A program made the translations under genes and the position numbers. Shown piece by piece: positions 42,470-50,394 of a stretch of 64,000 nucleotides of DNA. Under the pieces are notes generated by a model. It made no database searches. It was given only the letters and a program-made list of their open reading frames with translations, and was not told the origin of the DNA. Position 1 is the stretch's first letter, and every line of letters begins with the position of its first letter. This stretch comes from Scatosoma sp045124465 (lineage in GTDB: Bacteria > Bacillota > Clostridia > Christensenellales > Borkfalkiaceae): NCBI GenBank assembly GCA_045124465.1, contig JBGVLV010000022.1, positions 62,001-126,000 on the forward strand, read 5' to 3'.

Positions 42470-43846
42470 ATGAAATCGGGTGGTTTTTTCAAAAAATTCG
42501 GCGTGTGCGCTCTTTCGGCGGCACTGTGCGTTTCGGCGTTTTCCGCGTGCGGTAAAACCGACGGCAAGGGCGACAAAATTGACGGCAACACCGATATTGC
42601 AGCGGTGAAGTCGGAACAGGTGAAAGACGAAGCGGCGTGGAAAGCGGCGTTTGACGTTTCGAAATTTACGAATTTCTCGATGAAAGAAGAAGAGAAAAGT
42701 ACGCAAGCCGGCGTTACCCAAGAAGGTAGACTTGTGTATAAGTTTGCCGGGGATAAGGCGTACTATTCGACGTATCAGAAGAAGAGTGCGGACGAAAGCG
42801 AGCAGCACGATATTTTCTTTGCGAAAACCAACGAAGTCTGGGCGGCGTACGGCATAAATTATAAAAACGGCGCGCAAATTTCCGAAAGCGCGTACGATAT
42901 GGAAAATCATTCCGAGTACGAATATATCATTTCGGGCGAAATGGGGATTACTCCCGTAAGTCAGCTTGCTCAAACGGTTGCTTTCGATAAAGTTACTTAC
43001 GACGAAACCGCAAAAGGTTACTTATATGAAGTGGAAGGACAGGGCACGGCGACGATTAAAATCGCGGACGGCTTATTCGCGGGATATATCATGAAAACCG
43101 AGTCCGGCGAAGGCGACGCGAAAGTCGTTATGGAAATGAAAGTTTCGTATTATGATATAGGTTCCACTTCGGTTTCGTTGCCGGAAAAAATGGGCAACCC
43201 CGCCGAAGATAAGAAAGACGAGGATAAAAAGGATGACGACGATAAGAAACCGGGCGTGGTGTTAACGGCGGATACGAATTTTGAGGCGCTCGAATCGGAA
43301 AAAGTTGATGAGGCGGGGTGGATAAAAGCGTTTGATTACGCTTCGTATAAGAATTTTACGGCGTATGCGTATTATGCGTCGTCCGATTTTTACGAGATTC
43401 AGAAAACAACGGAAGCTATGGGATTTTTCGGCGTGCTTGGTGACGATTCGATGGATATGTACGTATACAAAGCCGAAAACGGAAAATATACGGGAATATC
43501 GGGCGGGCAGGTTCTGGATTGGTCGCTTATGGGTGAGTATTATATGCGGGACGGACTTCCGCTGCTGATGAATTATTCGTGCTTTTGCCCGAATTTTGCG
43601 AAATTTTTTGCGGAATTTACTTACGACGAAACGAAAAAATCTTACGTGTACGCCGGCAAAGGAATATGCACAAACGATTATTTCCTTACGGGCGGAGATT
43701 ATGCGGATTACGTGAAAGTAGAATTGAAAATCGTGAACGGCTTAGTGGCGTACGTCAGCGTTGAAGATAAAGGCGGAAATAAAGAAAATACGAAATTTTA
43801 CGATTTCGGTACGACGGCGATAACGCTGCCTGCGATTGGAAGATAA
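42470..43846 (+). CDS. Lipoprotein with an internally duplicated domain, function unknown
   Basis: The 458-residue protein has a lipoprotein signal peptide (SAFSACGK lipobox), so it is predicted to sit outside the membrane. Two related domains follow. Domain 1 (about 45-245) begins SEQVKDEAAWKAAFD and ends YYDIGSTSVSLPEKMG. Domain 2 (about 270-458) begins SEKVDEAGWIKAFDYASYKNF and ends FYDFGTTAITLP. A linker of Asp, Glu and Lys repeats joins them. I do not recognise the family. AGAAGGAG precedes the ATG. It is the only gene of the island that looks intact. Confidence 0.7.
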   Translation: MKSGGFFKKFGVCALSAALCVSAFSACGKTDGKGDKIDGNTDIAAVKSEQVKDEAAWKAAFDVSKFTNFSMKEEEKSTQAGVTQEGRLVYKFAGDKAYYSTYQKKSADESEQHDIFFAKTNEVWAAYGINYKNGAQISESAYDMENHSEYEYIISGEMGITPVSQLAQTVAFDKVTYDETAKGYLYEVEGQGTATIKIADGLFAGYIMKTESGEGDAKVVMEMKVSYYDIGSTSVSLPEKMGNPAEDKKDEDKKDDDDKKPGVVLTADTNFEALESEKVDEAGWIKAFDYASYKNFTAYAYYASSDFYEIQKTTEAMGFFGVLGDDSMDMYVYKAENGKYTGISGGQVLDWSLMGEYYMRDGLPLLMNYSCFCPNFAKFFAEFTYDETKKSYVYAGKGICTNDYFLTGGDYADYVKVELKIVNGLVAYVSVEDKGGNKENTKFYDFGTTAITLPAIGR

Positions 43847-43878
43847 GTTTTGTTTTTTGTTTGCGACAGAGAAAAACG

Positions 43879-43905
43879 CCCTCCGGAAAAGATTTTTCCG
43901 GAGGG
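43879..43905. terminator. Strong hairpin after the lipoprotein gene
   Basis: CCCTCCGGAAAA (43879-43890) pairs perfectly with TTTTCCGGAGGG (43894-43905). The T-rich flank is on the left, so it is a classical terminator only for leftward transcription. For the plus-strand gene it could still act as an mRNA-end hairpin. Confidence 0.6.
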
Positions 43906-44039
43906 TATTCGTTAACTATATATGCGATTATAAGACTGCGTTCTGTACGGAGGAGGGCGCGACGGCGGTGGAGATTTCCGCGCCGATGTTTTCGCCGACG
44001 TCGGCAACGAGAACCGGCGACGCCGCCGATAGGGCAGGC

Positions 44040-44273
44040 GATCTGAAAAAGAAAATCCGGGAAATCGAAGAACGTATTACAGCCGCACGAGAGATAGAAA
44101 GCAAACTTCACGTTTTTGATATAAAATTCAAAAAATTTTTACAACGCCTGAAAAATGCTCCGAAAGATAAAATTTCATTAATCAAATCGGTAGTTTCGAA
44201 GGTGTACATAAATACAATTTCAGAAAATCACGAATACGATATATCGGTGGTTTACAAAATAGAAGAAATTTAG
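44040..44273 (+). pseudogene. Serine recombinase C-terminal fragment (probable)
   Basis: About 77 residues (LKKKIREIEERITAAREI, then FDIKFKKFLQRLKNAP and SVVSKVYINTISENHEYDISVVYKIEE) resemble the coiled C-terminal end of large serine recombinases, which often finish with a strand pair like this. The frame continues upstream to 43836 but that part has no recognisable content. It lies 11 bases before another recombinase-like gene, as in tandem recombinase modules. Confidence 0.55.
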
Positions 44274-44284
44274 GTGATAAAAAA

Positions 44285-44686
44285 ATGAGTGTCAAGAAAG
44301 AAAAAATAGTTACGTATATAAGAACGAAGAATAATACCCCTGAATCGGTTCTTAGTAAAGAAGAACTTAAAGAGTTATTGGAAAGGCATAAGGCAGAATG
44401 GGACGTCGTCGAAAACGTTGTGGATTACGGGGACGGCGGACGAAAGTATGAAAGAGCGGGATTAAATCGCGTCATAGAACTTTGTCGCAATAAGGAAGTG
44501 AATATGGTTGTAACGTTGCATGCAGAAATGCTTTCCCGGGATGTTCTCGTTTATACAAAAATATACAAAACTCTTCGCTGCTATAACGCCGAACTTTATA
44601 TAAACGAATTAAAAAGGGTTTTCAGGCGCAAAACGGAAAAGAGCCCTGACCTCTCTACGGATAAATTTTGCCCTGCGCTTGCATGA
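44285..44686 (+). CDS. Degenerate resolvase-like N-terminal domain lacking the catalytic serine
   Basis: The 133-residue protein follows the layout of the serine recombinase catalytic domain: KIVTYIRTKNNTPES at strand 1, WDVVENVVDYGDGGRKYERAG, the helix RVIELCRNKEVNMVVTLHAE, and LSRDVLVYTKIYKTL near the place of the LSRxxR motif. The Tyr-x-Arg-x-Ser active-site serine is replaced, YIRTK here, so it should not cut DNA. The downstream recombinase domain is absent. It is either a decayed pseudogene or a small DNA-binding relic. A terminator follows. Confidence 0.55.
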   Translation: MSVKKEKIVTYIRTKNNTPESVLSKEELKELLERHKAEWDVVENVVDYGDGGRKYERAGLNRVIELCRNKEVNMVVTLHAEMLSRDVLVYTKIYKTLRCYNAELYINELKRVFRRKTEKSPDLSTDKFCPALA

Positions 44687-44730
44687 GACAAGATTCGCCA
44701 CGAAATGACACAACTTAATTTTTTTCACAA

Positions 44731-44780
44731 AATCCTATGAGTTATGATTAAAGAAATACGGCTCGTAGGATTATTTTTTC
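44731..44780 (+). terminator. Terminator after the resolvase-like gene
   Basis: AATCCTATGAG (44731-44741) pairs with CTCGTAGGATT (44762-44772) with one G-T-type mismatch, and is followed by a T run. Confidence 0.75.
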
Positions 44781-44794
44781 CTTGAAATTATGCC

Positions 44795-44828
44795 ATACTT
44801 CCGAGTTTGCGCAAGTAAGGGGAAAGAC
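44795..44828 (+). repeat. 34-base direct repeat, copy 1
   Basis: This copy begins ATACTTCCGAGTTTGCGC and ends GGAAAGAC. It matches copy 2 (44896-44929) at 32 of 34 positions, 101 bases apart. Confidence 0.85.
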
Positions 44829-44895
44829 CTCAAGACAAAATTTTCGGCATTGTTAAGAACTGAAATCCTTTATTTATAAGGGTTTTTCGAGGGTG

Positions 44896-44929
44896 ATACT
44901 TCCAAGTTTGCGCAAGTAAGGGGCAAGAC
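44896..44929 (+). repeat. 34-base direct repeat, copy 2, at the island's right boundary
   Basis: This copy begins ATACTTCCAAGTTTGCGC and ends GGCAAGAC, where the last bases are already the Gly-Lys-Thr codons of the PBP remnant. The repeat therefore marks the junction between island and cluster and may be part of an attachment or insertion end. Confidence 0.8.
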
Positions 44930-45143
44930 AGGTACGGCGCAAAAATACGAGAACGGCAGGATCGCCGCGGGAAAATACGTTTCCTCGTTCGTGGGCTTTT
45001 TCCCCGTCGAATCCCCGAAATATCTCGTACTCGTGGTCATAGACGAACCGCAGGGCGCATACTATGGCAGCGTGGTCGCCGCGCCTTGCGCGGGCGAGAT
45101 ATTCCAAGGTATCATCGATCTCAAAAATATCCAACCGAGTTAA
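44922..45143 (+). pseudogene. Second copy of the PBP 3' end (73 codons)
   Basis: The frame encodes GKTGTAQKYENGRIAAGKYV onward to a normal stop, equivalent to the last 75 codons of the PBP gene at 38576. Bases 44931-44995 are identical to 40115-40179 (65 of 65), and the rest is clearly diverged while still coding the same protein family. There is no start codon or upstream domain, so it cannot make a PBP. murE follows directly. Confidence 0.93.
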
Positions 45144-45147
45144 ACGC

Positions 45148-45180
45148 AAAAAACGTTCGTGAAAATACGGGCGTTTTTTC
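45148..45180 (+). terminator. Weak terminator after the PBP remnant
   Basis: AAAAAACG (45148-45155) pairs with CGTTTTTT (45172-45179) across a 16-base loop that contains a small CGT/ACG stem. Confidence 0.5.
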
Positions 45181-45250
45181 TCTTCGGAAAACATACCGAC
45201 CCAACCGCGCGAATACAATATATTATCGTAATCAAAAAGGAGCGGGAAAT

Positions 45251-46729
45251 ATGCGTTTGTCGAAGATCGTGGAAAGTATAAAGGGCGCGGAGATCGTCTG
45301 TCGGGGCGGGGACTGGGAACGGGAGATAACCGCATTGAGCGCGGATAGCCGAACGGTTGAGAAAAACGACCTGTTTTTCTGCCTTTCGGGCGGGAGTGCG
45401 GACGGTCATCGGTACGCCCAAGCGGCGGTAAAAGCGGGCGCGGCGGCGCTCGTCGTCGAACGGGTTTTGGAGACGGAAGTTCCGCAAATCCTCGTAAAAG
45501 ATACCCGCGAGGCAATGAGCCGTATCGCCTCGGCTTTTTACGGCGACCCTTCTTCCCGACTGTCCGTGATCGGCGTTACGGGCACGAACGGCAAGACGAC
45601 GACTTCGTATATGCTCGCCTCAATACTGGAAAAGGACGGCAAAAAAACGGGCGTTATCGGCACGCTCGGCGTGCGCTACGACGGAAATTTCTACCCCTCG
45701 GAACTCACTACGCCCGATCCCATTTTCTTGCAAAAAACGCTTGCGGAAATGTCGGAAAGGGGAGTGCGGTACGTGGTGATGGAGGTATCGGCGCACGCCT
45801 TATATTATAAGAAAACGGCGGGTATCCGTTTCGCCGCCTGTATTTTTACCAACCTTACCCAAGACCACCTCGATTTCTTTCCCTCCATGCGCGAATATAA
45901 ATACGCGAAAAGTTTGCTGTTTGAGCCCGAGGTCTGCCCGATCGCCGTACTCAACGGCGACGAAGAAACGGGTCGGGAATTCGGCGATAAACGCGGGGAA
46001 GAAGGTCGAACGCTGTACTACGGTCTGCAAGACGCCGACGACGGATTTGCGATCGTTTCCGACGAAAATTTGTTGGGCAGTACCTGCGTATTCAACGTTG
46101 GGGGTAAGATATGCCGTTGCACGATCTCGATGACGGGACGGCATAACGTGAGCAACGCGCTTGCGGCGGCGACCTGCGCGGTCGCGCTCGGCGCGGATAT
46201 AAGATCGGTCGCGGCGGGACTTGCGGCGGTAAAAGGGGTAAGAGGTCGGCTCGAACGGGTCGCGAATTATAACGGCGCGGAAATATTCGTGGACTTCGCG
46301 CATACCCCCGACGGACTGGAAAAATCGCTCGCGGCGCTCCGCGCGCATTGTCGGGGTCGGCTCGTCTGTCTGTTCGGTTGCGGCGGGAACAGGGATAAGA
46401 GCAAACGACCTATTATGGGCGAAACGGTCGCAAAGAGCGCGGATTTCGCTATACTCACTTCGGATAATCCGAGGTATGAGGACCCGCTCGATATTATTTC
46501 GGGCATAGAACGCGGGTACCGTAGATTTTCTTTGAAATACGTGGTCGTACCCGACCGAAGATCGGCGATCGGGTATGCGACGGATATCCTTTGCGAAGGG
46601 GACGTTTTGCTTGTTGCGGGCAAGGGCGGGGAGGAGTATCAGGAGATAATGGGTATAAAATACCCGTTCGACGACAATGATATAATCGAAAAAATAATTC
46701 GGGAAAGACGGGGAACGACGCTTTCCTGA
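45251..46729 (+). CDS. murE: UDP-MurNAc-tripeptide synthetase MurE, meso-diaminopimelate type
   Basis: MurE adds the third stem-peptide residue. The 492-residue protein has the ATP loop GTNGKTTT at residues 111-118 and the substrate-selecting motif DNPR at 405-408, known to mark meso-diaminopimelate enzymes, as opposed to the Lys type. I use the ATG at 45251, after AAGGAGCGGG, giving RLSKIVESIKGAE. The longer frame runs back into the PBP remnant. A TACAAT at 45214 may be part of a weak promoter. Confidence 0.96.
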   Translation: MRLSKIVESIKGAEIVCRGGDWEREITALSADSRTVEKNDLFFCLSGGSADGHRYAQAAVKAGAAALVVERVLETEVPQILVKDTREAMSRIASAFYGDPSSRLSVIGVTGTNGKTTTSYMLASILEKDGKKTGVIGTLGVRYDGNFYPSELTTPDPIFLQKTLAEMSERGVRYVVMEVSAHALYYKKTAGIRFAACIFTNLTQDHLDFFPSMREYKYAKSLLFEPEVCPIAVLNGDEETGREFGDKRGEEGRTLYYGLQDADDGFAIVSDENLLGSTCVFNVGGKICRCTISMTGRHNVSNALAAATCAVALGADIRSVAAGLAAVKGVRGRLERVANYNGAEIFVDFAHTPDGLEKSLAALRAHCRGRLVCLFGCGGNRDKSKRPIMGETVAKSADFAILTSDNPRYEDPLDIISGIERGYRRFSLKYVVVPDRRSAIGYATDILCEGDVLLVAGKGGEEYQEIMGIKYPFDDNDIIEKIIRERRGTTLS

Positions 46730-46754
46730 AAGGGGACCGTTAAAAAAACACGCT

Positions 46755-47708
46755 ATGAAGACCTATCTATTCGCCTCGCTCGCCGCTTTCGGGCTGTCCT
46801 TGCTCTTTTGTTTTATCCTCATTCCCGTTCTTCGGCGGCTGAAAGCGGGACAGAACATTCTCGTCTACGTCAAAGAACACCGCTCGAAAAGCGGCACGCC
46901 GACGATGGGCGGTATCGCGTTCGTCGCCGCCGCCGTGCTCGCGGCTACGCTGTTTATCCGCAAAGCGGATAAAACGGTCGTCATCACCCTCGCGATCGGA
47001 CTGTCGTATATGGCGGTGGGGCTTTTGGACGACTTTTTAAAACGCAAACATAAAGAAAACCTCGGACTTCGGGCTTGGCAGAAATTTCTCTTTCAAGCCT
47101 GTATCGCGGTCTTTGCGGGGATATACTGTTACAGGGCGGGTTTGACGAAGTTGCACGTGCCGTTCTTCTCTGTTACTTGGGAACTCGGCGGCTGGATGAT
47201 CCCCGTCGTCGTCTTCGTCTTTCTTGCGACGGTGAACGCGGTCAACCTGACCGACGGGCTGGACGGGCTGGCGTCGGCGTCGAGCATACCTTTCTTTGCG
47301 ACGATGGGCATATTGATCGCGTTGCAGAGCGGGAATACCTCCGTTTCGGTCGTTTGTTTCTGTCTGGTCGGGGCGTTGATCGCGTATCTGCTGTTCAATA
47401 CCCCGCCCGCCTCGGTGTTCATGGGGGATACGGGTTCGCTCGCGCTCGGCGGGTTCGCGGCGTGCGTGGGCGCGTTCACGGGGAACGCGCTCTATATCGC
47501 GGTAGTGGGGATAACTTTCGTGTTTTCGGTCATATCCGTGCTGATACAAGTAGTATATTATAAGGCGACGGGCGGAAAACGGGTGTTCTTGATGGCGCCC
47601 ATACACCATCATTTTCAGGAAAAGGGATATTCGGAAAGTAAGATTTCCTACGCGTATTTCGTCATTACCCTTTTCGCGGGAATATTGTGTCTGCTCTTCG
47701 CAATATAA
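46755..47708 (+). CDS. mraY: Phospho-MurNAc-pentapeptide transferase MraY
   Basis: MraY makes lipid I at the membrane. The 317-residue, roughly ten-helix protein has SGTPTMGGIAFV, the aspartate pair VGLLDDFLKRKHKENLGL, NAVNLTDGLDGLASA, GDTGSLALGG and MAPIHHHFQEKG, all characteristic of the family. Upstream murF is not present in this cluster. Confidence 0.97.
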   Translation: MKTYLFASLAAFGLSLLFCFILIPVLRRLKAGQNILVYVKEHRSKSGTPTMGGIAFVAAAVLAATLFIRKADKTVVITLAIGLSYMAVGLLDDFLKRKHKENLGLRAWQKFLFQACIAVFAGIYCYRAGLTKLHVPFFSVTWELGGWMIPVVVFVFLATVNAVNLTDGLDGLASASSIPFFATMGILIALQSGNTSVSVVCFCLVGALIAYLLFNTPPASVFMGDTGSLALGGFAACVGAFTGNALYIAVVGITFVFSVISVLIQVVYYKATGGKRVFLMAPIHHHFQEKGYSESKISYAYFVITLFAGILCLLFAI

Positions 47709-47728
47709 AATCGTAAACGGAGGAAAGT

Positions 47729-49249
47729 ATGTATCCTGAAAGACAGATATTTTTCGTACTCGGGCTTTCGAAATCGGGCCGTTCCGCGGCGGAGTTCCTG
47801 CTCTCGAAGAATGCGACCGTGTATATCTACGACGACGTATCGGGCGAACGTGTGGAACAGGTCGCGCGGGAACTCGAATCGAAAGGCGCGAAACGGGTAG
47901 CCAAAGAAACGCTCCCGAAAACGTCGGAAATTTGCGACGTACTCGTGTTAAGCCCCGGAATCCCCATCGATCACCCGCTTGCGGTCGCGTTCAAACGCGG
48001 CGGAAAAGCGGTCGTGGGAGAAACGGAGCTTGCGGCGCGGTATATGCGTTGTCCGATCGTGGCGGTGACGGGTACGAACGGAAAAACGACGACCGTTTCC
48101 ATGCTCGAAAGCGTATTGAAAGAGGGCAGGTACGAGGCGAAAGCTTGCGGGAATATCGGTTCGCCGATGATAGATTTCTGCTCGCTTGGCGAAAACGGGG
48201 TCGCCGTAGCGGAAATATCCAGTTTTCAACTCGAAACGCTCAACTCGCTTTGCCCGCATATCGCGGTCGTGCTCAACGTGACGGAGGATCATCTCAATCG
48301 CCATTACAATATGGAGAATTACATATTCTTAAAAGCGAAGATACTGAAAAATTCCTCGGAGGCGGAGTACGCCGTACTCAATTACGACGACCGTGTCGTG
48401 CGCGGGTTCGCGGAAAAGACGAAAGCGAAAGTCGTGTGGTTTTCCGTACGGGAACGGGTACGCGGCGCGTACTATGAAAACGGCGACCTGTTCTATGCGG
48501 GCGAAAAGATCGTTTCCGCGAGCGAACTGCTCGCCGAGGGACTGCATAACGTGCAGAACGCGCTCGCAACGATCGCCGCGGCGAAGATTATGGGCGTGAA
48601 AAACGCGGATATCGCGAAAGCTTTGTCGGAGTTCAAGGGCATAAAACACCGCATAGAATTTGTCGGCGAAGTAGACGGCGTAGCGTATATAGACGACTCC
48701 AAAGGCACGAACGTAGACGCCACGATAAAAGCGGTCGGGTGTATGAAACGGGAAACGGTACTCTTGCTCGGCGGGAAGAATAAGGGCTACGACTATTCGA
48801 AACTGTTCGCCGTCTTGCAAAAATCGAACGTGAAACACGCCGTACTCTACGGCGAGAACCGTTACGCGCTGCTGCATAGCGCAAGGGAACAGGGCTTTGA
48901 AAGCGTGACGCTCTGCGAAACGTTCGCGTTCGCGGTACGCATAGCCGTAATGGTCGCCCGAGCGGGGCAGGCGGTGCTTTTAAGTCCCGCGAGCGCAAGC
49001 TTTGACGAGTTTGCAAGTTATGAAGAAAGAGGTGATACGTTTGTCCGAATGGTCCGAAATCTCGCAAAGGAAGATACCGCCGAACACAGCGAAGAAAAAG
49101 CGACGGTCGAAGAAGAACAAGACCCCGCCCCCGCAACCGCGGACGGCGACGGAAAGGAGAACGGTACTCCAAGCGAGGGAGATACCGCCTTCGACGACGA
49201 TGTTGCCCCGACCTGCGGAACGGACGCGGACGGAGAGGAGATCGAATAG
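47729..49249 (+). CDS. murD: UDP-MurNAc-L-Ala:D-Glu ligase MurD with acidic C-terminal tail
   Basis: The 506-residue ligase has the ATP loop GTNGKTTT at 114-121, HRIEFVGEVDGVAYIDDSKG and LLSPASASFDEFASYEERG near the normal end. Family members stop about 50-60 residues earlier. Here a low-complexity tail rich in Glu, Asp, Ala and Thr (from about 447) continues to 506. This tail is encoded by the same 209 bases as the N-terminus of ftsW in another frame. AGGAGG precedes the ATG. Confidence 0.95.
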   Translation: MYPERQIFFVLGLSKSGRSAAEFLLSKNATVYIYDDVSGERVEQVARELESKGAKRVAKETLPKTSEICDVLVLSPGIPIDHPLAVAFKRGGKAVVGETELAARYMRCPIVAVTGTNGKTTTVSMLESVLKEGRYEAKACGNIGSPMIDFCSLGENGVAVAEISSFQLETLNSLCPHIAVVLNVTEDHLNRHYNMENYIFLKAKILKNSSEAEYAVLNYDDRVVRGFAEKTKAKVVWFSVRERVRGAYYENGDLFYAGEKIVSASELLAEGLHNVQNALATIAAAKIMGVKNADIAKALSEFKGIKHRIEFVGEVDGVAYIDDSKGTNVDATIKAVGCMKRETVLLLGGKNKGYDYSKLFAVLQKSNVKHAVLYGENRYALLHSAREQGFESVTLCETFAFAVRIAVMVARAGQAVLLSPASASFDEFASYEERGDTFVRMVRNLAKEDTAEHSEEKATVEEEQDPAPATADGDGKENGTPSEGDTAFDDDVAPTCGTDADGEEIE

Positions 49250-50381
49250 ACCGAAAGGGGATATCTCCATACTTATCGTAACCTTTTTACTGGCGGCGTT
49301 CGGCGTGCTCGCCGTGTATTCGGCGAGCGGGTACGTTGCGGAAACGCAATACGGCGATAAATTTTATTTCGTCAAAAAACAACTGCTGGGTTTGGCGCTC
49401 GGCGCGGTCGCGATGTTTCTTTGCGGCAGATTCGACTGCCGTAAATTGAGCGGTAAAAAAGTGCGTTGGGTAGCCTTGATCGTGCCTATCGTCCTGCTCG
49501 CGCTCGTGTTCGTGCCGGGCGTGGGAAAGACGAATTACGGCGCTACGAGATGGATCGGAGTCGGCGGGTTCACCTTGCAACCCTCCGAGCTTGCCAAATA
49601 CGGATTCGTCGTTTTCGCGGCGGCGTATATGTCAGAGAATATGGGCGAAATGCGTACGTTCAAAGGCGTTTTGCCCGTATTGTTGGCGGGCGGGGTCATT
49701 TGCGTTCTCATTATTTTAGAACCGAATATGTCGGTGACGATGTGCGTGGGACTTCTGATGCTTGCGATGCTGTTCCTCGGCGGTATGAAAATAAAACATT
49801 TCTTGGTCATTTTCGTTCCCGCGCTTTTGGTCGTACCCGTACTTATCATTGCCGAACCCTATCGGCTTTCCCGTTTGTCCGCGTTTTTGGATCCTTGGGA
49901 GTCCCCGCGCGGAGAGGGGTATCAGCTCATTCAATCGCTGTACGCGCTCGGTAACGGCGGGTGGTTCGGTACGGGATTGTTCAATTCCCGACAGAAATAT
50001 CGGTTCTTGCCGTTCGCGGAAAGCGATTTCATACTTTCCATCATCGGCGAGGAATTCGGTTTTTTCGGGATACTCGTATTGTTCGGCGTGAGCGTGTTCC
50101 TCATTTTCAGAGGAATAAAAGTCGCGAAAGAGGCGGAGGATTTTTTCTCGTTCCTGCTTGCGGCGGGGATAACGCTCGTGTACGGGATCCAGACGGTTTT
50201 GAACGCGCTCGTCGTGAGCGGCAGTATACCGCCGACCGGTCTGCCGTTGCCCTTGATCAGTTCGGGGAATACCTCGCTCATCATCACGATGGCGTCGATG
50301 GGCGTATTGTATTCTATATCCGCGCGCAATAAACGCGCGAGGTCACAAAACGGAACGAAAAATTCATACTATAAAGCATAA
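49041..50381 (+). CDS. ftsW: Lipid II polymerase FtsW (SEDS family), overlapping murD
   Basis: The SEDS glycosyltransferase has about ten helices and the motifs VFVPGVGKTNYGATRWIG, LQPSELAKYGFV, DPWESPRGEGYQLIQS and TGLPLPLISSGNTSLI. I start it at TTG 49041, six bases after AGAGGTG, giving 446 residues with a basic Pro/Thr-rich cytoplasmic tail of about 73 residues (KKKRRSKKNK). An ATG at 49200 would give a more usual 393 residues but has no ribosome site. Either start lies inside murD. Confidence 0.92.
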   Translation: MSEWSEISQRKIPPNTAKKKRRSKKNKTPPPQPRTATERRTVLQAREIPPSTTMLPRPAERTRTERRSNRPKGDISILIVTFLLAAFGVLAVYSASGYVAETQYGDKFYFVKKQLLGLALGAVAMFLCGRFDCRKLSGKKVRWVALIVPIVLLALVFVPGVGKTNYGATRWIGVGGFTLQPSELAKYGFVVFAAAYMSENMGEMRTFKGVLPVLLAGGVICVLIILEPNMSVTMCVGLLMLAMLFLGGMKIKHFLVIFVPALLVVPVLIIAEPYRLSRLSAFLDPWESPRGEGYQLIQSLYALGNGGWFGTGLFNSRQKYRFLPFAESDFILSIIGEEFGFFGILVLFGVSVFLIFRGIKVAKEAEDFFSFLLAAGITLVYGIQTVLNALVVSGSIPPTGLPLPLISSGNTSLIITMASMGVLYSISARNKRARSQNGTKNSYYKA

Positions 50382-50394
50382 GGAGCTTTATCGT

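Noticed and set aside
43836..44039. Upstream extension of the recombinase C-terminal fragment
   Set aside because: The frame is open but crosses the strong hairpin at 43879-43905 and has no recognisable protein content.
40337..45143. Antiphage defence or toxin-antitoxin system in the island
   Set aside because: I found only recombinase and transposase remnants, exported proteins and a coiled-coil hypothetical. No nuclease, helicase, reverse transcriptase or toxin-antitoxin pair is recognisable.
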